From Desulfonauticus sp. (lineage in GTDB: Bacteria; Desulfobacterota; Desulfovibrionia; Desulfovibrionales; Desulfonatronovibrionaceae), in assembly GCA_030950395.1 (NCBI GenBank), contig JAUZRP010000040.1, forward strand, positions 28,536 through 92,535: a stretch of 64,000 nt of DNA, written 5' to 3'. The notes beneath the pieces were generated by a model. It saw only the letters and a list, made by a program, of their open reading frames with translations. It was not told the DNA's origin and did no database searches. This document shows positions 36,704-44,917 of this stretch, piece after piece. Position numbers and translations under genes: made by a program. How positions within the stretch are numbered: the stretch's first letter is position 1; the number at the start of each line of letters is the position of its first letter.

Positions 36704-36705
36704 TC

Positions 36706-36782
<77 letters not shown>

Positions 36783-36799
36783 TCATTTAGGAATTTAAT

Positions 36800-36828
36800 T
36801 ATTTATATTAGCCTGTTTCAAGTGTCAA
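36800..36828 (-). promoter_or_regulatory. Candidate promoter of the tRNA cluster
   Basis: On the minus strand TTGACA (36828-36823), 17-bp spacer, TAAATA (36805-36800), about 20 bp before the first tRNA-Gly. The -35 box overlaps the end of pncB. Confidence 0.55.
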
Positions 36829-38372
36829 GATTTGTTTTGGTATTTTTTTAACAATTTTTCTCTTAGAGCATAGACTTGTTTTGTGATAGATACGTGGTAA
36901 TTGTGTGGTTTTATTAATCTTTTTACTCCTTTGTCTAGGTGTTCAAGGTCTTTTTCTTTTTGTTTTTGGATGGTTTTTAGGTCTGGAAAGTCGTAAACTA
37001 TTTGACCATTTTTTTGGATATCTATTTGCAGGAGCTCTATTTTGGCAATATCTTTAGACTGAATGGTTCGAAACACGTTACTATCTTGAGGGTGGAAAAT
37101 AGTGAATTCTTTGTTATTAAAGGGTAGTTCTTCTGTTTCCAGACAGATTAGATCGACCATGTACTTATTGCGTTTATCTGTGAGGCGATAAGTTTTTTTC
37201 TCTCCAGGGATAAGTAGTTTGGACGGAGAGTCAGATATTTTTAGGGCAGGTTCCCAGTCAGAATGTTTTTTGATGGCCGTAAGTTTGTACACTCCGTCTA
37301 AGCTGCAACATCCAGCAGAGGTTATAAGGCGAGTTCCTGTGCCAAAGACTAGTTTGGAGATGATTTCTTCTGGAATTATATGGTAGTCATGAGCTTCTTG
37401 TTTGATCTGGGTAATAATTTGTTGGATTACTAGCTCGTCCAGTTGGTTGGATAGGATGATCAAGCAATCTTCCAGATGGGCTTTTTTTAGTTCTAAATAA
37501 CATTGGACAGCTAGATAGGCCAAATCTCCAGAGTCTATGCGAATGCCCAGGGGTTTGTGTCCTTTTTTTTGTAATTTTTGAAAAATTTTAATGGCGTTGG
37601 GCAGGCCACTTTCTAAGGTGTTAATCGTATCGATTAGTAAGATGCAGTCATCTGGAAAGATCTGAGCAAAGGCCTCAAAGGCTTGTTCTTCTGAGTATCC
37701 CAGGGCCATAAAAGCTTGCACTAGGCTATGGGCGTGGGTTCCTTTGGGTGGCAGATTGAGAATGGACGAGGTGCCCACGTTGGAAGAAAATTCTACTCCT
37801 CCAATAAGAGCAGCTCTGGTACCTGCATTTCCTCCTAGCCATTGGGCTCTTCTAAGTCCAAAGTCCATTACTGTTTGTCCCCAAGCAGCTTCTTTTATTC
37901 TAGCTGCTTTAGTGGCAATAAGAGTTTGATAGTTTAAGGTGTTTAAAAGCGGCGTTTCTATTAGTTGAGCCAGGGCAAAAGGGCCTTTTACGGTAACCAG
38001 AGGCACGTAAGGGTGCACTGCTCTGCCTTCTGGTATAGCTTTGATTTCTAATTCTCTAAAGTCAATTTGGGCTAGCCAGTCTAAGAAAGCTGGAGAAAAT
38101 AACGGCTTTTTGTTGCGAGAAGTTAAAGTTTTTAAATAGTCTAAGTCTTTTGGAGTTGGTTTGGCTCTATTTAACCATTGAAAAAAAGTTTCCAGCCCCG
38201 CAAAAATGCAAAATCCTGCCTGATGTTGACCATAGTTGGGATAGGACCTGAAAAAATATTCAAATTGCGCCTCTAACAGGTGGAGGTCGTAATTAAAATA
38301 TACCTGAGCCATGGTGAGCTGGTAAAAGTCAGTAAATAAAAAACCTTGAGTAATGGGAGAAAACAGACTCAC
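36825..38372 (-). CDS. pncB: Nicotinate phosphoribosyltransferase
   Basis: Converts nicotinate and PRPP to nicotinate mononucleotide in NAD salvage. Recognisable segments are FTDFYQLTMAQVYF at the N-terminus, LGGNAGTRAALIGGVEFSSN, GTHAHSLVQAFMALGY, the PRPP/substrate region GIRIDSGDLAYLA, and VFGTGTRLITS. 515 residues corresponds to the longer bacterial/eukaryal type. Start is GTG with GGAGG upstream, sharing one base with the pncA stop, so the two salvage enzymes are translationally coupled. Confidence 0.93.
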   Translation of the reverse strand: MSLFSPITQGFLFTDFYQLTMAQVYFNYDLHLLEAQFEYFFRSYPNYGQHQAGFCIFAGLETFFQWLNRAKPTPKDLDYLKTLTSRNKKPLFSPAFLDWLAQIDFRELEIKAIPEGRAVHPYVPLVTVKGPFALAQLIETPLLNTLNYQTLIATKAARIKEAAWGQTVMDFGLRRAQWLGGNAGTRAALIGGVEFSSNVGTSSILNLPPKGTHAHSLVQAFMALGYSEEQAFEAFAQIFPDDCILLIDTINTLESGLPNAIKIFQKLQKKGHKPLGIRIDSGDLAYLAVQCYLELKKAHLEDCLIILSNQLDELVIQQIITQIKQEAHDYHIIPEEIISKLVFGTGTRLITSAGCCSLDGVYKLTAIKKHSDWEPALKISDSPSKLLIPGEKKTYRLTDKRNKYMVDLICLETEELPFNNKEFTIFHPQDSNVFRTIQSKDIAKIELLQIDIQKNGQIVYDFPDLKTIQKQKEKDLEHLDKGVKRLIKPHNYHVSITKQVYALREKLLKKYQNKS

Positions 38373-38992
38373 TAGAAGTTTACCTCCTTGCTGAAGATTA
38401 TTTTAATTCCCCGGGACTTCAGGTCTTGAATTGTTTTTTGTTCGTCTTCTGGTTGTAAGTTTACAGCCTTGCATCCGTCCAGGATGACGAATGTCTGGTA
38501 ACCTAAATTTAGGGCGTCAATAGCTGTAAATTTGACACAATAATCTGTGGCCAGACCCACTAGATAAACGTGAGTAATTTGGTTAGATTTTAAAACATCG
38601 TCCAGTTCTGTGTTCTTGAGTTTAGCATTGTCAAAAAAGCCACTATAACTATCAATGTGGGGATCTGTGCCTTTAAAAACAATTTTGTGAATTTTATTGG
38701 CTTTAAGGTTGGGATGAAATTCAGCCCCCCAGGTGTTTTGAATACAGTGATCTGGCCAAAGAATTTGTTTTTGACCTTGTATTTCTATTACCTCTCCTAC
38801 TTTTTTGTCGTGAGTGCGGGCAAAACTAATGTGTTTTGGGGGATGCCAATCTTTGGTGGCTACTATGAGGTCAAAGTTTTTGTCCATTAATTCATTGACC
38901 ACAGGGACGATTTTATCTCCATCTGGAACAGGTAAACTTCCTTGAGGACAAAAGTCATTTTGAATATCGATTAAAATCAAGGCTTTTTTCAC
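38372..38992 (-). CDS. pncA: Nicotinamidase
   Basis: Cysteine hydrolase that turns nicotinamide into nicotinate for PncB. The catalytic aspartate is in LILIDIQNDFCPQGSLPV; the metal site is in TKDWHPPKHISF; the catalytic cysteine is in YLVGLATDYCVKFTAIDAL. 206 residues. Ribosome binding site AAGGAGG. The region upstream has a near-perfect palindrome that may be an operator. Confidence 0.95.
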   Translation of the reverse strand: MKKALILIDIQNDFCPQGSLPVPDGDKIVPVVNELMDKNFDLIVATKDWHPPKHISFARTHDKKVGEVIEIQGQKQILWPDHCIQNTWGAEFHPNLKANKIHKIVFKGTDPHIDSYSGFFDNAKLKNTELDDVLKSNQITHVYLVGLATDYCVKFTAIDALNLGYQTFVILDGCKAVNLQPEDEQKTIQDLKSRGIKIIFSKEVNF

Positions 38993-39012
38993 TGGAGGCC
39001 TCCTTGTGTTGA

Positions 39013-39028
39013 TTTATACTAGTGTAAA
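39013..39028. promoter_or_regulatory. Palindromic candidate operator upstream of pncA-pncB
   Basis: TTTATACTAGTGTAAA is a 16-bp palindrome with one mismatched pair, 21 bp before the pncA start. On the minus strand it overlaps a TATAAA sequence that could be a -10 element. Position fits a repressor of NAD salvage (NrtR or NiaR type regulators are known for such operons), but no regulator gene of that kind is in the window. Confidence 0.4.
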
Positions 39029-39152
39029 TAATTTTGTTGCAAAAATCAAAAGTTGCGTTTTATCTTTGCTTGTTAGGTGAGTCAAACACGGATTGCGTAA
39101 GGTTAGTTTTTAGGTTAACATGAGCAGAAGACCTTTGGGAGGGGATTAGGAT

Positions 39153-39482
39153 ATGGAAAATATTTTATTAAAGATGCGTTTATGGTTTGAGGACGACAAA
39201 GGGCAGGTGGTGTTTGGTCCTGGCAGAGCTTTATTGTTAAAAAAAGTGCAAGAATGTGGTTCTTTAAATAAAGCAGCTAAGGCTTTAAACATGTCTTATA
39301 GAGCGGCCTGGGGGAAGATAAAAACCAGTGAAGACGTTTTAGGATACAAGTTGTTAGCCCAAAAATCTGGTGCAAAGAGCTTTGTATTGACAGAAAGGGG
39401 ATTAAAATTGTTGGAAGATTACGAGTCCTTTCAGCAAGAGATTTATTTATTGGCCAAAGAAAAAGCAAAAGACCTGTTTTAA
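39153..39482 (+). CDS. ModE-type winged-helix regulator (DNA-binding domain only)
   Basis: 109-residue protein matching the N-terminal LysR-like HTH of ModE: GPGRALLLKKVQECGSLNKA followed by AKALNMSYRAAWGKIKTSED and a wing region ending LTERGLKLLEDYESF. The C-terminal molybdate-binding (TOBE/Mop) domains of full ModE are absent. Such short ModE-like proteins are common in anaerobes and may sense by other means. Molybdenum-related genes elsewhere in the window (mobA, fdhD, moaE) make a link possible. It ends 3 bp before the convergent RND gene. Confidence 0.85.
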   Translation: MENILLKMRLWFEDDKGQVVFGPGRALLLKKVQECGSLNKAAKALNMSYRAAWGKIKTSEDVLGYKLLAQKSGAKSFVLTERGLKLLEDYESFQQEIYLLAKEKAKDLF

Positions 39483-39485
39483 TAG

Positions 39486-42400
39486 TTATGAGCTTTCAAA
39501 AATTTTATTTTTTAAGTTAACAAGGTCAAAGAGGATTACATATCCACAGGGGATAATTAACAAGGTGATAAAAGTAGCTAGAAGAATGCCAAAGCCTAAA
39601 CTTATGGCCATAGGTATTAAAAATTGAGCTTGTAAACTCTTTTCCATAAGCATGGGCGTTAGGCCAGCAAACGTGGTGAGAGAAGTTAAGATAACCGCTC
39701 TAAATCTTTTTATACCTGCTAGTTTAGCTGCCTCAAAAGGAGCTTGTCCACGTTGTCTTAGCATGTTGGCCGCATCTATCAAAACTAGAGCATCGTTTAC
39801 AGCTACTCCAGCAAGTCCCACTATGCCAAACAAGCTCATTATACTGAGATTAAATCCAAGTAAAAGGTGCCCCAAAATTGCTCCTAGAATACTGAAGGGA
39901 ATAGAGAGCATAATGATTAGAGGCTGAAAATAAGATTTAAGGGGCACGGCCAGTAAAATATAGATTAAAAGCAGGGCCAAGCTAAAATCTTGAGCAAGAT
40001 CCCGCATAGATTCTTGTTTTTCTTGGCCTTCTCCACTCCAACTCCAGTGTAATCCCTGGTATTCTTTGCTTAATTGAGGTAAAATCTGTTTTTTTAAAAA
40101 ATTTCTTATCTCATTGGCATTGGCTTTGGTTTCATCTACGTCCGCAAATACAGTAACGATTCTTTGTCTGTTGTGTCTGGTAATGGTGGCGTATCCCTGG
40201 GCAAGTTTAAAATTGGCCACTTTGTTTAACGGTATAAATTCGCCGCTAGGTGTTTTGATCCACAGAGATTCAAGGGTGGCCAACTTGTTTTTTTCTTCTT
40301 CTGGGAGCATAACTTTTACTTTTACTTCGTCTTCATTGCGTTGAAAAGATAGGGCTTCTTTTCCATAAAAAGCAGCCCTTATTTCATTGGCCAGGTAGCT
40401 AGGAGAGACCCCTAAAGAGAGACCTTTTGGCTTTAGGGTAACGTAAACTTCTTTTTTACCTGGAATAAAACTATCACTTACGTCAAACACACCTGGTATT
40501 TTTTTTAGTTTGGCCTCTAATTTTTGGGCAATCAAATCTAGAACTTTGTAATTGGGATGAGATAAATCAATAGCAATGGGAGCTCCAAAAGAAAATAGAT
40601 CACTACTAAAAGAAAGTTCTTCTGCTCCAGGTATGTCCCCTACTTTTTGTCTCCATAACTTTACAATATAACTGGCTTTTATCTGTCTTTGTTCATTGCT
40701 TAATAATTCAGCAAATACTTGACCTACGTTGCCTCCGATTTGACTGGTCAACATAGAGGCTTCGCTTGGCACCATTTGAAAACCCACCATACTGGTGGTG
40801 TATTTTAAAAGAGATGGGGCATTAGGAGGACGTTTGGCATCTAATTGTTGAATTACCTCGTGCAGAGACCTGTCTATGCGCTTTATAATTGTTTTTGTAT
40901 AATTTACAGGTGTTCCTGGAGGCAGGGTTACACTACAGGTCAAAAAATCTGACTCTACTTTAGGAAAAAATGTAAATTTTATAATGCCACCTTTAACCAA
41001 ACCAAAGGCCAAAATTAAAATGGATAAGATAACTGTAAGACTTACGTAACGATAGCGGAGACAAAGGTCTAAAAGTTTGGCATAAATTCCATTGGTAAAT
41101 TTTTGCAGCCACACAGATATAAGTTTGGGGGACTTTTGAACTTTGTGCTTTAGAGAAGAGTTTATATGACATGGTAACACCAAAATAGCTTCTATAAGAG
41201 ATACTATTAGCACTAGATTAATAACTAAAGGGATATTACGCATAAATTTTCCCATTTTACCACTACCAAGAAGTAAAGGGAAAAAAGCAGCTATTGTGGT
41301 TAATACAGAAAAAATGACGGGTTTGCTTATTTCTGTTGCGCCTTCTACGCAGGCTTTAAAAGAAGGAAGGCCTTTTTGATATTTGGTATAAATGTTTTCT
41401 CCAATAACAATGGCATCATCTACAACAATGCCAAGCACCATAATAAAAGCAAATAAAGAGATCATGTTTATAGATACGTCAACGTTGGGCAAAAATATAA
41501 TTGCTCCAGCAAAGGAGATAGGAATTCCCATGGTTACCCAGAAAGCTAGATTGATATCTAGAAACACACCTAGTACAATAATGACCAAAATTAAGCCATA
41601 AGCCATGTTTTTTAATAACAAGTTCAAACGACTTTTTAATAGCTGGGAATTGTCGTTATAAACCTGGATATGCACGTCTGGAGGCAAGTTGTTTTGTTCT
41701 CTGGCAACGTAGGTGCGAACAGCTTTGGCAATGGTTAAGGCATTTTGGTCTCCTATTCTAAAGACGTGAATAAGAGCTGCCGGTTGTCCTTGAAATAAAA
41801 TTTCTGTGTCAGTATCTTCAAAAGTGTCTTTTATAGTGGCTATTTGTCCAAGGGTTATGATTTGGCCATCTGGACTGGTTAAGATAGGAATGCTGGCAAA
41901 ATCTTGAGGAGTATAACGCTTGGCCTTCATTCTTAACACCAGCTCTCCAGAAGGAGCTTTTATCCTTCCCAGGGGGACGTCCTGACTATAGAGAGCAATT
42001 TTTTGAGCTATGTCTTCAAAGCTAAGATGATATTTGCGCAGAGTCCCTATGCCCACTTCTACGTGGATTTCATTGTTTTTGACTCCGCTCAAGGTCACCA
42101 AACTGACCTGAGGCAAAGCCGTTAGATCGTCTTTTATTTGCTGGGCATATTTTTTTAACACGTGAGGGGATACATTGCCATAGATGGCAATGTTTAGAAC
42201 TTGGCTTTTCCTGGTTAGGCGTTGAATAACAGGATCTTCGGCCTTTTCCGGTAAAGAGGTTAGACCGTCAACTTCGGTTTTAATGTCGTCATAGAGTTTG
42301 TTTATATCCCAACTTTTTAAAGCCTCGATTACGATAGAGGCGTGGCCTTCTGTGGCTGAGGAATCAATATTTTTAATGCCAGACAGTCCTGAGATAGCCT

Positions 42401-42608
42401 GCTCAATGGGTAAGATTATGCCTTCTTCTACTTCCTCTGGAGAAGCTCCAGGATAGGCCACACTAATGGTTATAGTATCCAGGGCTATTTCTGGAAAGAT
42501 TTCCACCTTCATATTTAGAGCGTAAATAAAACCTGCAATGAGAAAAAAGGCCATTAAGAGATTGGCAGCTACATGATTTTCTGTAAACCAGCTAATAATT
42601 TTTTTCAT
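39486..42608 (-). CDS. RND efflux pump inner-membrane transporter
   Basis: Proton-driven resistance-nodulation-division permease of 1040 residues with two repeats, each a helix, a large periplasmic loop and five to six helices. The TM4 proton relay acids are in MVLGIVVDDAIVIGENI, and the second half has GLAGVAVNDALVLIDAANM. The N-terminus MKKIISWFTENHVAANLLM is typical of the subgroup related to AcrB-like and CzcA-like pumps; drug versus metal export cannot be decided by eye. It is the last gene of an operon with an outer-membrane factor and a fusion protein. Confidence 0.93.
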   Translation of the reverse strand: MKKIISWFTENHVAANLLMAFFLIAGFIYALNMKVEIFPEIALDTITISVAYPGASPEEVEEGIILPIEQAISGLSGIKNIDSSATEGHASIVIEALKSWDINKLYDDIKTEVDGLTSLPEKAEDPVIQRLTRKSQVLNIAIYGNVSPHVLKKYAQQIKDDLTALPQVSLVTLSGVKNNEIHVEVGIGTLRKYHLSFEDIAQKIALYSQDVPLGRIKAPSGELVLRMKAKRYTPQDFASIPILTSPDGQIITLGQIATIKDTFEDTDTEILFQGQPAALIHVFRIGDQNALTIAKAVRTYVAREQNNLPPDVHIQVYNDNSQLLKSRLNLLLKNMAYGLILVIIVLGVFLDINLAFWVTMGIPISFAGAIIFLPNVDVSINMISLFAFIMVLGIVVDDAIVIGENIYTKYQKGLPSFKACVEGATEISKPVIFSVLTTIAAFFPLLLGSGKMGKFMRNIPLVINLVLIVSLIEAILVLPCHINSSLKHKVQKSPKLISVWLQKFTNGIYAKLLDLCLRYRYVSLTVILSILILAFGLVKGGIIKFTFFPKVESDFLTCSVTLPPGTPVNYTKTIIKRIDRSLHEVIQQLDAKRPPNAPSLLKYTTSMVGFQMVPSEASMLTSQIGGNVGQVFAELLSNEQRQIKASYIVKLWRQKVGDIPGAEELSFSSDLFSFGAPIAIDLSHPNYKVLDLIAQKLEAKLKKIPGVFDVSDSFIPGKKEVYVTLKPKGLSLGVSPSYLANEIRAAFYGKEALSFQRNEDEVKVKVMLPEEEKNKLATLESLWIKTPSGEFIPLNKVANFKLAQGYATITRHNRQRIVTVFADVDETKANANEIRNFLKKQILPQLSKEYQGLHWSWSGEGQEKQESMRDLAQDFSLALLLIYILLAVPLKSYFQPLIIMLSIPFSILGAILGHLLLGFNLSIMSLFGIVGLAGVAVNDALVLIDAANMLRQRGQAPFEAAKLAGIKRFRAVILTSLTTFAGLTPMLMEKSLQAQFLIPMAISLGFGILLATFITLLIIPCGYVILFDLVNLKNKIFESS

Positions 42609-42650
42609 AATTCTAAGTTTGGTTTTTGGGGCTTGTTTTTTTTGCTTTAT

Positions 42651-43790
42651 TTATTGGCTAATTGGGGGAGTTTCCCTTATCTCTTTTATTGGTATTCCTG
42701 ATTTTACTTCTCCAAGAGGAGTAACGATGAGTTTGTCGTTAGATTTTAAGCCGTAAACCAGGATTTTATCTTTGCGTAAGAGAACCGATACTTGTTTTAT
42801 TTGAAGGGTACCGTTTTGGGCCAACCACACAGTGTTAAAATCGTGCAGGGCACTAGGGGGGATCCAACACACCTTATCCACTGTTTTGGCGAAAAATGTT
42901 GTTTTTACAAATGCCCCAGGAAGCAAGGTGGTACTATTTTTTGGTTTAACATATACATCCAAAAGTCTTGTCTTGGGATCCACAGTGGCTCCAAAACGAA
43001 CTACTGTGCCCGAAATAACCTGGTTAGTATAACTATCTGCTATTGCTACTTTTGTTTTTTTAGGTTTCAACCACTTTATTTTTTCTGGTTCAAGAGGGAC
43101 TTTTACTTCTTTTTTTTCCTGGTTGTAGAACAAAGCCAGACTTTGCCCAAGTGGAACGTATTGTCCCAAGACCACGTTTGTTTGGATGATCTTAGCCTTA
43201 AAAGGTGCTTTTAAAACAGTGTAACTTAAATTTAATTTGGCTTGCTCTAAGTTGGCTTTGGCTTGTTCTAAGTTGGCTTTGGCTTGCTTTAATTCTGGTT
43301 TTTTGGCTACAAGGGGAGGTGGGGGGGTATTTGGGCCGTGTTCCAATTGCCAGGCCCAGATAGCTTGTTGGGACTTACTCTGAATAAGGGTTAATTGACT
43401 TTGGGCCTGTTGTACGGAGGCCATAGCTTGTAAGAGTTTTAGTTGGTACGGACGGGGATCGAGCTTTAAAAGCACTTCTCCTTTGTTTACAGTAGCTCCT
43501 GGAGTTAATTTGGGAGAAATATAGATCACTTTTCCACTTACCTCAGCAACAAGACTCCCCCTTTCTCTAGCTTCTACCGTGCCAAAAGCAGTAAAAACGA
43601 TTTGTTCTTTGTGGAGGATGATTTTGCGCGTTTTAACCAAGGGAATTTTGCCAGAAATAGGTTTAGATGCAGGTTTGGGCCTAGATTTGGTTAAAAATTT
43701 AAATCCCAGTGCCGCGATGATTATGATTACACAGATAATTAAGATATTTTTTAATATAATTTTCATGTTGCTTAATTTTGTTTGAACCAT
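42651..43790 (-). CDS. RND efflux membrane fusion (periplasmic adaptor) protein
   Basis: Adaptor linking the RND pump to the outer-membrane channel. An N-terminal membrane anchor (about residues 10-30) precedes a barrel-sandwich domain (EVSGKVIYISPKLTPGATV), an alpha-hairpin and a second half-motif (SYTVLKAPFKAKIIQTNVVL). The hairpin holds an in-frame duplication, seen in DNA as two 21-bp units (43239-43280) encoding QAKANLE-type heptads. The frame begins at ATG 43790; ATG 43766 (MKIILKN) is a plausible alternative. Confidence 0.9.
   Translation of the reverse strand: MVQTKLSNMKIILKNILIICVIIIIAALGFKFLTKSRPKPASKPISGKIPLVKTRKIILHKEQIVFTAFGTVEARERGSLVAEVSGKVIYISPKLTPGATVNKGEVLLKLDPRPYQLKLLQAMASVQQAQSQLTLIQSKSQQAIWAWQLEHGPNTPPPPLVAKKPELKQAKANLEQAKANLEQAKLNLSYTVLKAPFKAKIIQTNVVLGQYVPLGQSLALFYNQEKKEVKVPLEPEKIKWLKPKKTKVAIADSYTNQVISGTVVRFGATVDPKTRLLDVYVKPKNSTTLLPGAFVKTTFFAKTVDKVCWIPPSALHDFNTVWLAQNGTLQIKQVSVLLRKDKILVYGLKSNDKLIVTPLGEVKSGIPIKEIRETPPISQ
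43239..43280. repeat. Two tandem 21-bp units in the adaptor hairpin
   Basis: GGCTTGCTCTAAGTTGGCTT is the first 20 bases of a 21-base unit that is repeated at once with one base change; a third, partial unit follows. The reading frame is kept and each unit adds one coiled-coil heptad. Confidence 0.85.
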
Positions 43791-43819
43791 GGGTAGTAGT
43801 AGAATTTGTGAATTACTCC

Positions 43820-44830
43820 CTAGGCATTATCCAATAATTCCTCTATTTCCTGTAAATTTTGAGCGACTTCTATGCCTTCCTTGATAGCCTTGAGTTTATA
43901 GACGTCCTCTATTTTGCTTAATTGGGCATAAAGAGCAGCTCCTTTTACCCCAAATTTTAACTTCAACCCCAACTCTATGGCCTCCAATAAACCTTGCTTT
44001 AATCCCTGCTCAATCCCTTGTTGCAATCCTTTCTCTATACCCTCTTGGATCCCCTGCTGGATCCCTTGCTGGATGCCTTGTTGAATCCCTTTTTCCATTC
44101 CTATTCTTTCTGCCGTGGTTATGTATGGCATTTTTGTTTCCTCCTCGTATTTTATTATTTCGTTATGAAACGTTAACGTAAGCTCTTCTGGCAGTGTTAC
44201 CAGACAATCTATAAACTTGTACAATAACAAGATATCCTGTTTGGAAAATCCTTTTTTATACAGCTCTTTAACTAACGTTATTTTCCAGAACAAACGACTG
44301 TCAATGTCTTTTTGGGTCTCCATCTCTTTTAGGTGAGTCATTACTACCACTGCAAACGGATTTTGGCTATTCTTTAATTTGTCCCAATCTTTTTTATAAT
44401 CAAGCAGTTTTACATACGGGAATTCAAATTCTAATTTAAATCCCCAATATTTTACCTCGTATTTGGAAGGACGAAAAGAAGATGAAGAGTCAGCCAAAAT
44501 AGCAAGACTTACAACATCTTTATCATACCTGTCAAAGATACGGTAATTATAGACAAACATTCTTTGGGCAAAGTCTTTCTCGTAATAACCTTGCACCTCT
44601 ACGTGAATAAGCAGCCACTTTTCTGTTCCATCTCTAAGATAGACTTTGATTAATACATCAGCTAGTCTTTTGCCAAGCTCTGCGTCCTGCACTATCTTTT
44701 GTAGCTCCTTATCCAAAAACTCATACCCCTTTTCCAGATCAATATCTTTGGCAATCTCTGGAAAGAAAAATTCTAAAAAATCTGGAAAATAGGCCTCTAT
44801 GGCCTCCTTCCACACACTGTCACGTTGCAT
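43820..44830 (-). CDS. Rpn-family PD-(D/E)XK nuclease-like protein
   Basis: Matches the recombination-promoting nuclease / transposase-like (Rpn, YhgA-like) family. Nuclease core: D58 in GKRLADVLIKV, then E78 and Q80 in WLLIHVEVQG, the E-x-Q variant of the PD-(D/E)XK site, followed by RMFVYNYRIFD. The C-terminal part (residues 244-283) is a run of 4-residue GIQQ/GIEQ-like repeats, also typical of the family. It lies in the same direction between the outer-membrane factor gene and the adaptor gene of an efflux operon, with gaps of 87 and 29 bp. Confidence 0.8.
   Translation of the reverse strand: MQRDSVWKEAIEAYFPDFLEFFFPEIAKDIDLEKGYEFLDKELQKIVQDAELGKRLADVLIKVYLRDGTEKWLLIHVEVQGYYEKDFAQRMFVYNYRIFDRYDKDVVSLAILADSSSSFRPSKYEVKYWGFKLEFEFPYVKLLDYKKDWDKLKNSQNPFAVVVMTHLKEMETQKDIDSRLFWKITLVKELYKKGFSKQDILLLYKFIDCLVTLPEELTLTFHNEIIKYEEETKMPYITTAERIGMEKGIQQGIQQGIQQGIQEGIEKGLQQGIEQGLKQGLLEAIELGLKLKFGVKGAALYAQLSKIEDVYKLKAIKEGIEVAQNLQEIEELLDNA
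43995..44099. repeat. Degenerate 12-bp tandem repeat in the Rpn-like gene
   Basis: A 12-base unit of the type TGCTGGATCCCT is repeated about nine times with variation and encodes the GIQQ-like four-residue repeats. Such tracts can change length without frameshift. Confidence 0.75.
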
Positions 44831-44917
44831 TGAAAACTCCTGGATTCTGTGTTTAAATAAGTTTTATAGTAGGAAATGGATAAATATTTTAACTTTGAAT
44901 GTAAATTTTGGGGTCTG

